From NCBI GenBank assembly GCA_964627305.1, contig CAZVHP010000011.1:27461-91460 (forward strand): DNA of 64,000 bases, written 5' to 3'. Below, one piece after another: positions 33,741 through 42,389 of this stretch. The notes under the pieces were generated by a model. That model was not told where the DNA came from, did not search any database, and worked only from the letters and a program-made list of their open reading frames with translations. This DNA comes from WJKG01 sp964627305. Lineage in GTDB: Bacteria > Zixibacteria > MSB-5A5 > GN15 > FEB-12. Position numbers and translations under genes: made by a program. Numbering within the stretch: the first letter of the stretch is position 1; each line of letters starts with the position of its first letter.

Positions 33741-34287
33741 GGCAACATCTCGTCTCATAAGTATGCCCGGAACCGGGCAATTTCGCCGCAGGTTCCGACA
33801 AACAACACAAATAAGGTACGCTTTACGGCCCTTGGGCGACTGGCCTCAAAGGCTCAAAGCCTCAAAGCCGTGTCTGCTATATCGCAAAGACCATACCGGT
33901 CAGCAGATGAGTTCGGATAGATTGGTTATGTAGCTGTGCAACAAGAGAATAAATGACAGACCAGCCCCGCAAGATGAAAGAGAACGTGAACCGAAACTAT
34001 CCAGCTTCGGCAGCTCAATGCATATTCTTGCTGCCTCGGGTATCAGTGGCCCGGTGGCCCACCCTCTCGGGCTTGTTGAAAAAGCCACCCGTACTGTTCC
34101 GTGGGGTCTTGATGCGCCAACGGCGGATTGTGACCCGACGGTCTTGCAACTACTTAAGTGCAAGCAGTCAGGTCACACGCTCGTCTCTGACGACCGCAAG
34201 ACCTGACTGAACAGGGTTTCGCAACAAGCCCCTTGCAGTGGGTAGTATTGGCCTCTGACTGAAACACCCCCATCAAAAAAGCCGGCA
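33741..34287. other. Long intergenic region without supported genes
   Basis: This 547-base stretch holds no convincing ORF. Visible structures are an 8-bp unit CTCAAAG(G/C) repeated three times at 33845-33868, a pair of inverted repeats at 34069-34086 and 34214-34232, and the clpX terminator at the right edge. It could harbour a small RNA, but I see no promoter to support one. Confidence 0.5.
34069..34232. repeat. MITE-like segment bounded by imperfect inverted repeats
   Basis: GGGCTTGTTGAAAAAGCC at the left and, in inverted orientation, GGGCTTGTTGCGAAACCC at the right match at 15 of 18 positions and enclose about 130 bases without an ORF. Segments ending in CTTGTTG...AAA are common in insertion-sequence-derived repeats. 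No target-site duplication is evident, so a degenerate MITE is only one reading. Confidence 0.4.
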
Positions 34288-34299
34288 TCAGCCGGCTTT
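34275..34299 (-). terminator. clpX: clpX terminator overlapping the stop codon
   Basis: On the minus strand, AAAGCCGGC-tgat-GCCGGCTTT is a perfect 9-bp stem followed by further T residues (to 34275). The 5' arm encodes the last residues Lys-Lys-Ala-Gly of ClpX, and the TGA stop is in the loop. This is a rho-independent terminator built into the reading frame. Confidence 0.85.
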
Positions 34300-35568
34300 C
34301 TTCTTCTCCGCATGAGTAATCATTCGCGGCGGGCTGCCCTCCGTAATGGTCTCCTCGGTAATGATCACCTCAGCAATCTCCGATTGCCCCGGCGTATCGA
34401 ACATGACATCGAGCATCGACTGCTCCAAAATCGACCGCAACGCCCGCGCTCCCGTCTTGCGCTGCTGGGCCAGTTTCACCGCCGCCTGCAGGGCCGCCGG
34501 CTCAAACTGAAGCTCAATACCTTCCAGCTCAAACAGCCGCTTGAACTGCCGTGTCAGCGCGTTCTTCGGCTCGGTCAGAATACTCAGCAGGGCTGCCTCA
34601 TCCAGCGGCGCCAGCGGCGCGCTGACAGGTATACGGCCCACCAGCTCCGGAATCAGTCCGAAGTTAATCAAATCCTCCGGCTGCGTGTGGGTGAGAATGT
34701 CGGTCGCCTTCGCATCTACGAACTGCTTCTCCGCCTCAAATCCAACCGTCTTCTTCCCGATACGGTTGGCGATCAACTTCTCAAGACCGTCAAAGGCGCC
34801 ACCGCAAATAAACAGGATATTCGACGTATTAATCTGCACGAATGCCTGCTCAGGGTGTTTGCGGCCCCCCTTCGGTGGTATATTGGAAACAGTCCCTTCC
34901 AGGATCTTCAACAGGCCCTGCTGTACACCCTCACCGGAGACGTCACGCGTTATCGACGGGTTGCCGTCCTTGCGGGCAATCTTATCGAGTTCATCAATAT
35001 ATATGATCCCCCGCTCGGTCTTCTGCTGATTGAAATTGGCCGCGTGGAACAACCGCACCAGAATGTTCTCAACATCCTCGCCGACATAACCGGCCTCCGT
35101 CAGGACGGTCGCGTCAGCGATACAAAACGGCACCTTCAGAAACTTCGCCAGTGTGCGGGCGATCAGGGTCTTGCCCGTGCCGGTTGGTCCCATCAGGAGG
35201 ATATTGGACTTCTCCAGTTCGACATCATCCTCGGCGCCCTTCTTGCCCGGCTCCAGGCGGGCCTTGATCTGCGCGTTGATTCGCTTATAATGATTATAGA
35301 CGGCCACTGACACCGTCCGCTTAGCCCTCTCCTGACCGATCACATACTGATCCAGAAACGCCTTTATCTCAGCCGGCGTCGGCAGATTCCGAATCTCACC
35401 GGGCTGCTCAATGTCCGGCGCGTTCTGCATCAGATCATTGCACAACTCAACGCACTCGTTGCAGATATAGGCCTCATGACCGCTGAAGAGGCGTTTCACC
35501 TGGGTCGCGGTCTTTCCGCAAAAAGAACAACGGTGCGGCGTATCTGATCTGTGTTGGTCGCGGCTCAT
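34288..35568 (-). CDS. clpX: ATP-dependent Clp protease ATPase subunit ClpX
   Basis: ClpX is the AAA+ unfoldase that feeds substrates to ClpP. The N-terminal zinc-binding domain has CSFCGKTATQ and YICNECVELC (four Cys). The ATPase core has Walker A GPTGTGKT near 122, Walker B IIYIDELDKI near 190, the pore loop and the IGF-type ClpP contact, here RIGKKTVGFEAEK near 275, and the sensor-2 region KTGARALRSILE near 383. The 426-residue length is usual. It is the last gene of tig-clpP-clpX, 42 bases after clpP, and its terminator overlaps its end. Confidence 0.98.
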   Translation of the reverse strand: MSRDQHRSDTPHRCSFCGKTATQVKRLFSGHEAYICNECVELCNDLMQNAPDIEQPGEIRNLPTPAEIKAFLDQYVIGQERAKRTVSVAVYNHYKRINAQIKARLEPGKKGAEDDVELEKSNILLMGPTGTGKTLIARTLAKFLKVPFCIADATVLTEAGYVGEDVENILVRLFHAANFNQQKTERGIIYIDELDKIARKDGNPSITRDVSGEGVQQGLLKILEGTVSNIPPKGGRKHPEQAFVQINTSNILFICGGAFDGLEKLIANRIGKKTVGFEAEKQFVDAKATDILTHTQPEDLINFGLIPELVGRIPVSAPLAPLDEAALLSILTEPKNALTRQFKRLFELEGIELQFEPAALQAAVKLAQQRKTGARALRSILEQSMLDVMFDTPGQSEIAEVIITEETITEGSPPRMITHAEKKKAG

Positions 35569-35609
35569 AGTATTACCTTCTACCGTTCACACTGCCCGGT
35601 ACGTTTCAG

Positions 35610-36230
35610 CTATTCCGTTTTCTCCTGTCGCTCAGCGCCATAAACCTTGTCAATGATACCGTAGTCTCTGGCCTCGGCCGGCGACATAAAGAAATTGCGG
35701 TCGGTATCCTTCTCGATTCGCTCCAGTGGCTGACCGGTGTGCTCGACCAGCAACTCGTTCAAGCGCCGTTTGGTTTTGGCGAACTCCTCGGTCATGATCA
35801 CTATGTCCGACACCTGACCCTGCGTTCCGGCCAATGGCTGGTGAATCATCACTCGGCTGTTGGGCAGGGCCGCCCGCTTGTTCCGGGCTCCCGCCGCCAG
35901 CAGAAAGGCCCCCATGCTCGCCGCAATTCCCATGCAGGTTGTAGCGACATCCGGTTTGATAAACTGCATCGTGTCATATATCGCCATACCAGCAGTTACC
36001 GATCCGCCCGGCGAGTTCAAATACACGAAAATGTCCTTCTCCGGGTCTTCAGCCTCCAGAAAAAGCATCTGGGCAATGACGAGGTTGGCTACCCCGTCGT
36101 CAATCGGTGAACCGATGAATATAATCCGATCCTTCAGAAGGCGCGAAAAGATGTCATAGGCGCGCTCGCCGCGGCCGGTCTGTTCGACCACCATCGGCAC
36201 CAGGTAGTTGCTGAGAATACTGTCGTGCAT
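35610..36230 (-). CDS. clpP: ATP-dependent Clp protease proteolytic subunit
   Basis: This 206-residue serine peptidase forms the tetradecameric ClpP barrel. The catalytic triad is visible: Ser in GIAASMGAFLLAAG near 101, His in RVMIHQPLAG near 126 and Asp in DRNFFMSPAEA near 175. The N-terminus YLVPMVVEQTGRGERAYDIFSRLL is the canonical ClpP start, and NSPGGSVTAGMAIYDTM near 70 is the substrate-binding strand. It sits between tig and clpX. Confidence 0.98.
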   Translation of the reverse strand: MHDSILSNYLVPMVVEQTGRGERAYDIFSRLLKDRIIFIGSPIDDGVANLVIAQMLFLEAEDPEKDIFVYLNSPGGSVTAGMAIYDTMQFIKPDVATTCMGIAASMGAFLLAAGARNKRAALPNSRVMIHQPLAGTQGQVSDIVIMTEEFAKTKRRLNELLVEHTGQPLERIEKDTDRNFFMSPAEARDYGIIDKVYGAERQEKTE

Positions 36231-36275
36231 GGTATCCCTACCGCTTAATGTATGTGCTTTCCCTATTCGCCTGTT

Positions 36276-37556
36276 CTAATCAAGCGTATCCACAACCTGC
36301 GCTCGACCGATAAGTAAATCAAGCACTTTCTCTTCGAGTACCGTGTCTTGCAGGGTCTCCATCTTGCCGGAACGCTTCAGCGCTTCCGCGGCCTGCTCAG
36401 GAGTCATCTGATACTCAGCAGCAAACCGCTTAAAGAACTCGTCGGTATCGGCCGCCGAAATCTCTACTTTCTCCTGTTCGGCAAGATGATGGTAGATCAT
36501 GTTCCAGCGAAGCGTGTTGAGCGCCGTCACCCGGTAGCGCAGGCGCGCCTCGTCTTCATTGAGATCCGGCTGCTGTCGCTTGGCGTCCTCAATAACCGCC
36601 GACAAATAGTCGTCAACCAGCGCCTCCGGCATCTCCAACTGGTTTCGCTCACACATCTGCCGCACTATCTGGTTGCGCTGCACTCGTTTGCGGTGCCCCT
36701 CCTTGTTCTGTTTGATATCGTCACGCAGCCGCAGCTTCAACTCCAGCGCCGTCTCGGCCTGCTTGGTCCGCTTAGCGAAAGCATCATCCCACTCCGGGAG
36801 TATCCGCTCCTGGACCTCCTTGACCGTCGCCCGATATCTGATACGTTTGCCGGCGAAACTTGGGTCCGGGTAATCATTGCTGTAGTTGACCTCGATCTCT
36901 TTACTGTCCCCCGTCTTCATTCCCGGCAACTCATCCTTGAGCTCACGGACGGTCATCGGGTTGGCCAGATCAACCTCGGCATCCTCAAAGTGATCATCTT
37001 CAAGAACGTTATCCGGGTCTTCCAGCTTGTCAAGATCGAGAATCACACGATCCCCCTTGATCACCTCGCGCTGCACCGGGCGGTGCTCCACGAAAGCATT
37101 ACGCAACGATTCCGCCAGCTCATCGACTTCCTGATCGGTGACCTCGGTGCCTTCTTCGGTGACCTTCAGACCATCGATTCCAATCGAACCGATCTCCGGC
37201 AATATCTCAACCTTCACGGAGTAATCAATCCCGCCACCTTCGTTGAAATCCAGTGCCATCAACGTCGGCCGTGTGGCAACCTTCAGCGCTGACTCCTCGA
37301 TGGCTCCTGAGAGGGTCTCCTTGAGGACCTCCTCGGCCACCTCTGCCCGAACATCCCCACCGTAGATCTCCTTGATCATACCCATCGGGGCCTTGCCTCT
37401 GCGAAATCCCTTCAACTGCACATCGCGCCTGACCTGGCCGAACTTCCCCTCAAGCTTGCGGTTAACTGTCTCGGCATCCACCGCTACCGTTATCTCATGG
37501 GCCAGCTTCTCCAGCGGCTTGACCTCCACCTTGACCTTGCGATTGCTCTCGTTCAT
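36276..37556 (-). CDS. tig: Trigger factor
   Basis: Trigger factor is the ribosome-bound chaperone for nascent chains. The start is placed at 37556 (MNESNRKVKVEVKPLEK), giving 426 residues; the longer frame runs toward the tRNA gene and lacks homology. The ribosome-binding signature is GFRRGKAPMGMI near 47-58 (canonical GFRxGKxP). The middle domain (about 155-240) should be the FKBP-like prolyl isomerase domain but looks modified (VIKGDRVILDLDKLEDPD), so isomerase activity may be weak or lost. The C-terminal helical arms follow (about 255-420). It leads the tig-clpP-clpX operon. Confidence 0.96.
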   Translation of the reverse strand: MNESNRKVKVEVKPLEKLAHEITVAVDAETVNRKLEGKFGQVRRDVQLKGFRRGKAPMGMIKEIYGGDVRAEVAEEVLKETLSGAIEESALKVATRPTLMALDFNEGGGIDYSVKVEILPEIGSIGIDGLKVTEEGTEVTDQEVDELAESLRNAFVEHRPVQREVIKGDRVILDLDKLEDPDNVLEDDHFEDAEVDLANPMTVRELKDELPGMKTGDSKEIEVNYSNDYPDPSFAGKRIRYRATVKEVQERILPEWDDAFAKRTKQAETALELKLRLRDDIKQNKEGHRKRVQRNQIVRQMCERNQLEMPEALVDDYLSAVIEDAKRQQPDLNEDEARLRYRVTALNTLRWNMIYHHLAEQEKVEISAADTDEFFKRFAAEYQMTPEQAAEALKRSGKMETLQDTVLEEKVLDLLIGRAQVVDTLD

Positions 37557-37662
37557 TGCGCTTACTGTATCACTTTCGTTTTCCCGGTATGCCTCCGCCA
37601 CATCCGGCGCCGGCCATCCGACTCGCCTGCGGCACGGCAACACACTCGGTGTTACATTCCCA

Positions 37663-37743
<81 letters not shown>

Positions 37744-37855
37744 ATCCGATTTGCTGCGGTAACTTACGCCATAACACCATATTGCGCAACGCCCTTTTTT
37801 CAGTTATACATTATGCGATGCTGACCCGTACCTCCCTGTATCGAAAGTCACGACC

Positions 37856-38296
37856 ATGAGTGTCGAAGCCGAGCAGTTCCTTGATAACGCCCGCGTCGCC
37901 GTCGTCGGTGCTACCGACAACAAACGCAAGTTCGGCTATACCATCTACCGCACCCTCAAGGCGAAAGGTATCCCCGTCGTTCCTGTCAACCCCGGGGCCG
38001 ATACCGTCGATTCCGATCGAGCCTTGGCCCGCCTCAGCGATGTCAGCAGCGACATCAATGCCGCCATCATCGTCGTGCGACCGGAGAAAGCTGTCGATGT
38101 AGTCCGTGACGCCATCGCCGGCCGGGTCCGACGCATCTGGTTTCAGCGCGGCGCTGACTTCTCCGAGGCCGAACGGATAGCCAGTGAAGCCGGCCTGCAG
38201 ACTGTCAGCGGCAAATGTATCCTCATGTACGCGAAACCGGTGAACGGCATCCATGCCGTCCACCGGTTCCTGGCCAGGCTCTTCGGATCTGTCTGA
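37856..38296 (+). CDS. CoA-binding (Rossmann) domain protein, YccU-like
   Basis: The 146-residue protein is a single CoA_binding domain related to the N-terminus of succinyl-CoA synthetase alpha: VAVVGATDNKRKFGYTI near 14-30 is the nucleotide-binding turn, IPVVPVNPG near 39-47 the second strand, and AAIIVVRPEKAVDVVRDAI near 68 and RRIWFQRGADFSEA near 92-105 follow. Stand-alone proteins of this kind bind CoA and are often stress-linked, but have no assigned reaction. It is the leftmost gene of the accessory region and is convergent with the PfpI-type gene, only 7 bases apart. Confidence 0.85.
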   Translation: MSVEAEQFLDNARVAVVGATDNKRKFGYTIYRTLKAKGIPVVPVNPGADTVDSDRALARLSDVSSDINAAIIVVRPEKAVDVVRDAIAGRVRRIWFQRGADFSEAERIASEAGLQTVSGKCILMYAKPVNGIHAVHRFLARLFGSV

Positions 38297-38303
38297 GTCT
38301 GGG

Positions 38304-38831
38304 TCAGTCACCGTAGTTGATAGCCTCGATTATCGCCGTGCAGAACGCGGGAAGGTCATCCGGATTACGCGAGGTGATCAGATTCTCATACTTGACCACC
38401 GGGACATTCTGCTTCCAGTCAGCACCGGCGTTTTTCAAGTCGTCTGCAATCGACATGAACCCGGTCACTGACCGGTTGGCCACGATACCGGCCGAGGCCA
38501 GCATCCATGGGCCATGACAGATCGCCGCCACCGGTTTTCGCTGTTTGTTCATCTCTCTGACGAATTCGACCATCTGCGGGCTGCGCCGCATATGATCGGG
38601 CGCGTACCCGCCCGGAATAATGACCGCGTCGAATTCAATCGCTTTCACATTATCAATCGTCGAGTCCGGTGTCGCCGTCGTACCTCGCTTCCCTTCAAAC
38701 GGCCCGGTCGAGGGGCCGACCGATACCACCTCGGCTCCTGACTCCTGCATACGGTAATACGGATACCAATACTCGACATCCTCGAAAAGGTCAGCTACGA
38801 ATACCGCTATCTTCTTGTCTTTTAATCTCAC
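38304..38831 (-). CDS. DJ-1/PfpI family protein
   Basis: I place the start at the GTG at 38831 because GGAGGTGAG stands 9 bases before it; the longer frame to 38885 lacks a site and homology. The 175-residue product has the flavodoxin-like DJ-1/PfpI fold: IAVFVADLFEDVEYWYP near 7-23, the nucleophile elbow in AAICHGPWML with Cys near 101, Glu near 16, and GGYAPDHMRR near 73. Members act as deglycases, chaperones or intracellular proteases in stress; the activity here is not predictable. It is the last gene of a minus-strand group with the coiled-coil and PRC-barrel genes. Confidence 0.88.
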   Translation of the reverse strand: MRLKDKKIAVFVADLFEDVEYWYPYYRMQESGAEVVSVGPSTGPFEGKRGTTATPDSTIDNVKAIEFDAVIIPGGYAPDHMRRSPQMVEFVREMNKQRKPVAAICHGPWMLASAGIVANRSVTGFMSIADDLKNAGADWKQNVPVVKYENLITSRNPDDLPAFCTAIIEAINYGD

Positions 38832-38839
38832 TGTGTTTC

Positions 38840-39166
38840 TCACCTCCAGCCAGATATGTGTAGTGGTGACAGTCTGTTGTGCCACCCGCTTGTCCTCTTC
38901 GGGTAACCTCCCGTATCATGTCCGCTTGGGCGGTTTGGGCGGTTGGGGGGGTCACCCGGTTTGTCATCCTCAGGCGGTCCTTCCGGGGGCGGTTGCGGCG
39001 GCTCCCGCCTCGGATTCGGCGGCCGGTCCGGGGGATGCTTCGGCGGTGGCTGTGGCGGCGTACGGGGCACCGGTGGCTTGTCCCTATCGCGCGGGTCGCG
39101 GTCACGGGCCGTCGGCATTTCATCGACTCTGTCCCGGAATTCCTTGTCGTATTCAGCGGTTCTCAT
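38840..39166 (-). CDS. Proline-rich small protein, unknown
   Basis: Starting at the ATG at 39166 (AGGTG six bases upstream, overlapping the end of the coiled-coil gene) this 108-residue ORF has an acidic/basic head (RTAEYDKEFRDRVDEMPTAR) and then a Pro-rich, charged tract (DKPPVPRTPPQPPPKHPPDR) of about 60 residues, likely disordered. The last 25 residues are Gly/Trp-containing. The opposite strand has long glycine-rich mirror frames, so compositional bias alone could keep a frame open; the ribosome site and the neat gene spacing are what favour it. Its stop is 8 bases upstream of the PfpI start. Confidence 0.5.
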   Translation of the reverse strand: MRTAEYDKEFRDRVDEMPTARDRDPRDRDKPPVPRTPPQPPPKHPPDRPPNPRREPPQPPPEGPPEDDKPGDPPNRPNRPSGHDTGGYPKRTSGWHNRLSPLHISGWR

Positions 39167-39170
39167 CAGG

Positions 39171-39464
39171 TCACCTCGAGCCCAGCTTATCACGGGCCAG
39201 GCTGAAAGCGCTCTTGATCTCGTCTACGGCCTGCTCCATGCCTTCCTTGAGCGATTGCCACGCGTCAGACTGGGCCTCGCGCATACTCTCAACCTTCGAC
39301 TCCGCTTCGGCCAGCTTCTCGCTGAGTTGCCGAATGCGCTTCTGATACTCCACCTGTGTCTCGGCCTGCATGACACTGGCTTCTGCTTCCAGACGTTCCA
39401 GCTCGGCCCGCCACTTCTGCATCTGCGCGTTCATCTGGTCTATGTATGTCTGCTTCTGATCCAT
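39171..39464 (-). CDS. Small coiled-coil protein
   Basis: The 97-residue product is almost wholly heptad-patterned helix (MNAQMQKWRAELERLEAEAS, then QLSEKLAEAESKVESMREAQ) with a helical tail (EGMEQAVDEIKSAFSLARDK). There is no signal peptide or enzyme motif. Such short coiled-coil proteins are found in several bacterial stress loci and are sometimes named by analogy with tropomyosin-like or TerB-adjacent proteins; no function can be given. The RBS is AAGGAGG a few bases before the ATG. It lies between the PRC-barrel gene and the Pro-rich ORF. Confidence 0.75.
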   Translation of the reverse strand: MDQKQTYIDQMNAQMQKWRAELERLEAEASVMQAETQVEYQKRIRQLSEKLAEAESKVESMREAQSDAWQSLKEGMEQAVDEIKSAFSLARDKLGSR

Positions 39465-39515
39465 CGTCTTCCTCCTTATGGTTACATCAATCGCTATTCA
39501 TCTCTGCACTGGGCT

Positions 39516-40271
39516 CTAAGATGCCCAGTACCGGGGGCGGCCATAGTATGTGTGCAGTGCCTCTTCATACGGTCGCGAAATCGGCGACCGGCCATCCCAT
39601 TGCGGACTTCGCCTGATTTGCTCAGCGGAAAACTCGGTTCTGACAGCTTCGTTCTCCCAGCTCAGTTCCTTCACCCAGGGAACGGCCAGCAGAAATAGGC
39701 GCCCGTCCAGATAGTCCTCCGTGTCAACCACCAGATAGCGAACGACAAACTGCCCCTCATCAATCAGGACATCCTTCACATGACCCATATCACCGTCGCT
39801 TGCCTCTACCTGATAGCCGATGATCTCCTGCATTGATCGAAGATGCGAATCTCGCTCCTGTCGTTGCTCCTCAATAGCCTCCTGATCGGCTATGTCCGAT
39901 GGTACTACCATCTCCGGAAGCCCGAAACCGGATACTGGACCACGGATCCATCCCGGTTGCAGGTTGTAGTACGCCAGGACATCCTGCTCCTGCTGGATCG
40001 ATACCGGCGGATCCGCGTCCACTGGGGGACAGTCGTCAATCTGCCGGCGGGTGAGCCTCACCGGGAAGCGGCGTGCCTGCCAATCCGGCTCTCCTGCCAC
40101 TCGACGAGGTACCAGCGCCCGACGGTTGCTCAACCACGATTCTCCCGTAACAACCAGGTAGACAACATACCAGTCGCGGTCCTCAAAAAGCATATCGGTA
40201 GCCTTTCCGGCGTCACCATCGGTGGCGGTCACCTTGTATTCCAGCAGACCCCTGGCGCTTCGCAGCATCGC
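39516..40271 (-). CDS. Tandem PRC-barrel domain protein
   Basis: I favour the ATG at 40271, which has AAGGGAG at a good distance and begins at the first domain; a GTG at 40328 would add 19 residues. The 251-residue product has two PRC-barrel domains: residues about 2-75 (LLEYKVTATDGDAGKATDML) and about 135-215 (IIGYQVEASDGDMGHVKDVL), both with the Asp-Gly-Asp/x-Gly-x2-x-Asp turn of the family. PRC-barrels bind RNA, tRNA-processing or photosynthetic partners; in soil and stress islands they are common but without defined function. It is downstream of the methyltransferase-TreT-PfkB group on the same strand. Confidence 0.85.
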   Translation of the reverse strand, partial: AMLRSARGLLEYKVTATDGDAGKATDMLFEDRDWYVVYLVVTGESWLSNRRALVPRRVAGEPDWQARRFPVRLTRRQIDDCPPVDADPPVSIQQEQDVLAYYNLQPGWIRGPVSGFGLPEMVVPSDIADQEAIEEQRQERDSHLRSMQEIIGYQVEASDGDMGHVKDVLIDEGQFVVRYLVVDTEDYLDGRLFLLAVPWVKELSWENEAVRTEFSAEQIRRSPQWDGRSPISRPYEEALHTYYGRPRYWAS

Positions 40272-40415
40272 CTCATCTCCCTTCTGCGGCCGCATGACTC
40301 TATCGAATCCGCGATCGCCGTCATTCACTCACCGTCCCTTATCAAGAACATCACTCCCATCAAGACCGCATCGCCCTCATCAGCCGGCCACGCCCGTACT
40401 GCTTCCCTTCAAATG

Positions 40416-41093
40416 CTATCCGCGGGAGGCCCCGTGACCGCCATTGCTCTCAACAAGAGCTTCATTCTCGGCCCATATCTTGGCGAAGACATGTTCATGG
40501 GGCCGGCCGTGCGTCGTGTCGATCTCCGGCTGCTCGCTGTGCCAGCTTACATGCAGACGATCCAGCACCAGCGACAGCAGTTCGTTGCGCCGGAAGTAGT
40601 ATGCCACCAGCGGGGCCAACTCGCTGGTCGCACGAGCATCATCATGGTTCCCGGGATCGTCGACTGTGTGCACTTTGATGTACGTGCTGCCGGATGGTCG
40701 CAACCAGCCCGCCAGGCGATGAAACAACGGTTCGATCTCGTACCGTTGAATGTGATCAAGTACTGTCTCGGCCACGATCAGGTCGAACTCCTGTCGTGGC
40801 AACGACAACTTGCGGGCATCCGCCCGAATCGTCTGAATCCGGTCATCCAGCCGATGCTGCCTGGCCACATCCTCCAACTGCCGCAGACCGACCTCGGACA
40901 CATCCACGGCCGTTACCGAATAACCCAGCCGCGCCAGGTGCAGGCTGTTCCGCCCCTCACCGGCCCCAAGGTCCAGCGCCTTGCCATCACATCGCTTGCG
41001 CTTGAGGAACACGGACAGCTCCGGTGAGGCTGCCTCGCCAAGGCCCGGTCCCTGTCGGCTGTAATACTCATCGTATCTCCGTCCCGAATCCAT
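40416..41093 (-). CDS. Class I SAM-dependent methyltransferase (TehB-like)
   Basis: The 225-residue protein has the Rossmann methyltransferase fold: motif I LDLGAGEGRNSLHLARLG near 41-58, acidic motif II VTAVDVS near 62, RADARKL near 89-95 and FDLIVAETVLDHI near 102-114. The order and length resemble the TehB/thiopurine-type family, small cytosolic enzymes that methylate metalloids or small molecules. The C-terminal stretch (RRNELLSLVLDRL, HEHVFAKIWAENEA) fits a lid. Substrate is unknown. It starts 13 bases after treT and is probably part of the same transcript. Confidence 0.85.
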   Translation of the reverse strand: MDSGRRYDEYYSRQGPGLGEAASPELSVFLKRKRCDGKALDLGAGEGRNSLHLARLGYSVTAVDVSEVGLRQLEDVARQHRLDDRIQTIRADARKLSLPRQEFDLIVAETVLDHIQRYEIEPLFHRLAGWLRPSGSTYIKVHTVDDPGNHDDARATSELAPLVAYYFRRNELLSLVLDRLHVSWHSEQPEIDTTHGRPHEHVFAKIWAENEALVESNGGHGASRG

Positions 41094-41105
41094 CTTGGCT
41101 CCCTG

Positions 41106-42389
41106 TCACTCCTTTGGAAACGAGCATCCCGGAGTTGACTTGAGTACATAGTTCGTCTCGAAACTGTTCAGCATATCCAGATGCTGCTCCAGCAGTCTCG
41201 TCAGCAGATACTTCTCCCGCACACTCTCTTGCGCCTTCTGATCCATCTTCCTGCGGAGCTTCTCATCTTTGATCAACTCCACAATCCGCCGGGCCGCCTG
41301 GTCTTCCGAGGAGACCAGATAGCCGTTCTCGCCATCCTTGATCTGATATCGTATCCCCCCCACATCCCCACCGATTACCGCCGTCCCCTTGAACATGGCC
41401 TCGGCCACTGTCAGGCCGAACCCCTCGCGTATCGACTTCTGCAGCACCACAGCGGCTCTTCGCTGAAGGGCGTTGACCAGCGCCGTATCCTGGTGACTGA
41501 GAATCAGGATTCGGTCCTCGCGATGATCCAGCAAAGAGTCGTAGACCTCTTCACCCTCAGGATCATCAGTCGCCACATTACCAAGCAGTACCAGTGTCGC
41601 ATCGACTTCCCGGCGCGCCTTCTTGAAAGCCGCTATCACGCCTTCAGGGTCTTTCCACTTGTCAAAACGTGACACCTGCACAACCAGCGGCAAGTCAGTC
41701 GGGATATTGTAACGATCCAGTCGCTGGGCGATTTCCTCATCAGTCAACTCGCGATTGGTCACCCGGAACGGATCAATTGCCGGCTGGATGCACACCTGCG
41801 GCGTCTTGATGCCCTTCTGCCGGTACTCCTCCAGCGAGACGACTATGGCATCGTACATCTCCACCATCGGTTTGAAGTAGTTCCACAACTCAGCATTGGG
41901 GCTGGTCATATCGACATGGCAGCGCCATATCCACGGGCCCCGCTTGCGGTAATGCCGGATCATGGGCAGCGGCTGCGGGTCATGGATCACTACCACATCG
42001 TGGTCAAGATGGTTGCGCACGGCGTTCTCGTGCACGACCTCCTGGTAGATCTTCTTCTTCTGATCTGACAGGTTGATGTCAGCGCCGTGCAGGGCGTTAT
42101 GCATCTTCTTGGTAATGCTGAAAAAGTCCGGCGAGCCGTGCAGCACGCGCCAGCCGGTCGTAATACCGACACTGTTCATCAGCAGCACCAACGACGACAG
42201 CAACTCCGCCACACCCCCGCCGTAATAGGTGGCGTTGACATGCGCGACATGTAGACCCCGTAACCGCCGCGCCTTCTTCATAATGCGTTCGCACGCCTCA
42301 GAACCAATCAGGTCCTCGTAATCCTCCAGCGTGACAATACGGTTATTCTCCGCGAAGTCCTGTGATTGCAGTGTCGATTGAGTCGTCAT
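41106..42389 (-). CDS. treT: Trehalose synthase TreT-type GT4 glycosyltransferase
   Basis: TreT makes trehalose from NDP-glucose and glucose (and can run backward). The start at 42389 overlaps the pfkB stop as ATGA and gives 427 residues. The N-terminal acceptor domain has HVNATYYGGGVAELLSSLVL near 48-67, a TreT/otsA-like glucose site, and VVVIHDPQPLPMI near 134; the donor domain has QVSRFDKWKDPEGVIAAFKK near 238 and the EX7E motif in REGFGLTVAEAMFKGTAVIG near 340. These match trehalose synthases of thermophiles and desiccation-tolerant bacteria. Trehalose would serve as a compatible solute, in keeping with the stress-island context. Confidence 0.9.
   Translation of the reverse strand: MTTQSTLQSQDFAENNRIVTLEDYEDLIGSEACERIMKKARRLRGLHVAHVNATYYGGGVAELLSSLVLLMNSVGITTGWRVLHGSPDFFSITKKMHNALHGADINLSDQKKKIYQEVVHENAVRNHLDHDVVVIHDPQPLPMIRHYRKRGPWIWRCHVDMTSPNAELWNYFKPMVEMYDAIVVSLEEYRQKGIKTPQVCIQPAIDPFRVTNRELTDEEIAQRLDRYNIPTDLPLVVQVSRFDKWKDPEGVIAAFKKARREVDATLVLLGNVATDDPEGEEVYDSLLDHREDRILILSHQDTALVNALQRRAAVVLQKSIREGFGLTVAEAMFKGTAVIGGDVGGIRYQIKDGENGYLVSSEDQAARRIVELIKDEKLRRKMDQKAQESVREKYLLTRLLEQHLDMLNSFETNYVLKSTPGCSFPKE

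Noticed and set aside
33953..34210. Small ORFs in the gap before clpX
   Set aside because: No ribosome site and no recognisable motif; the frame crosses an inverted-repeat segment.
37745..37800. Promoter of tRNA-Leu
   Set aside because: TTGCGC and TAAGTT at 17 bases match only three of six positions each, too weak to annotate.
38943..39698. Glycine-rich 251-codon plus-strand frame opposite the proline-rich ORF
   Set aside because: Gly-rich and Pro-rich frames mirror each other in GC-rich repeats; the plus-strand frame has no ribosome site and runs over two other minus-strand genes.
39843..41027. A 394-codon plus-strand frame across the PRC-barrel and methyltransferase genes
   Set aside because: It crosses two minus-strand genes with clear domains and shows none itself.
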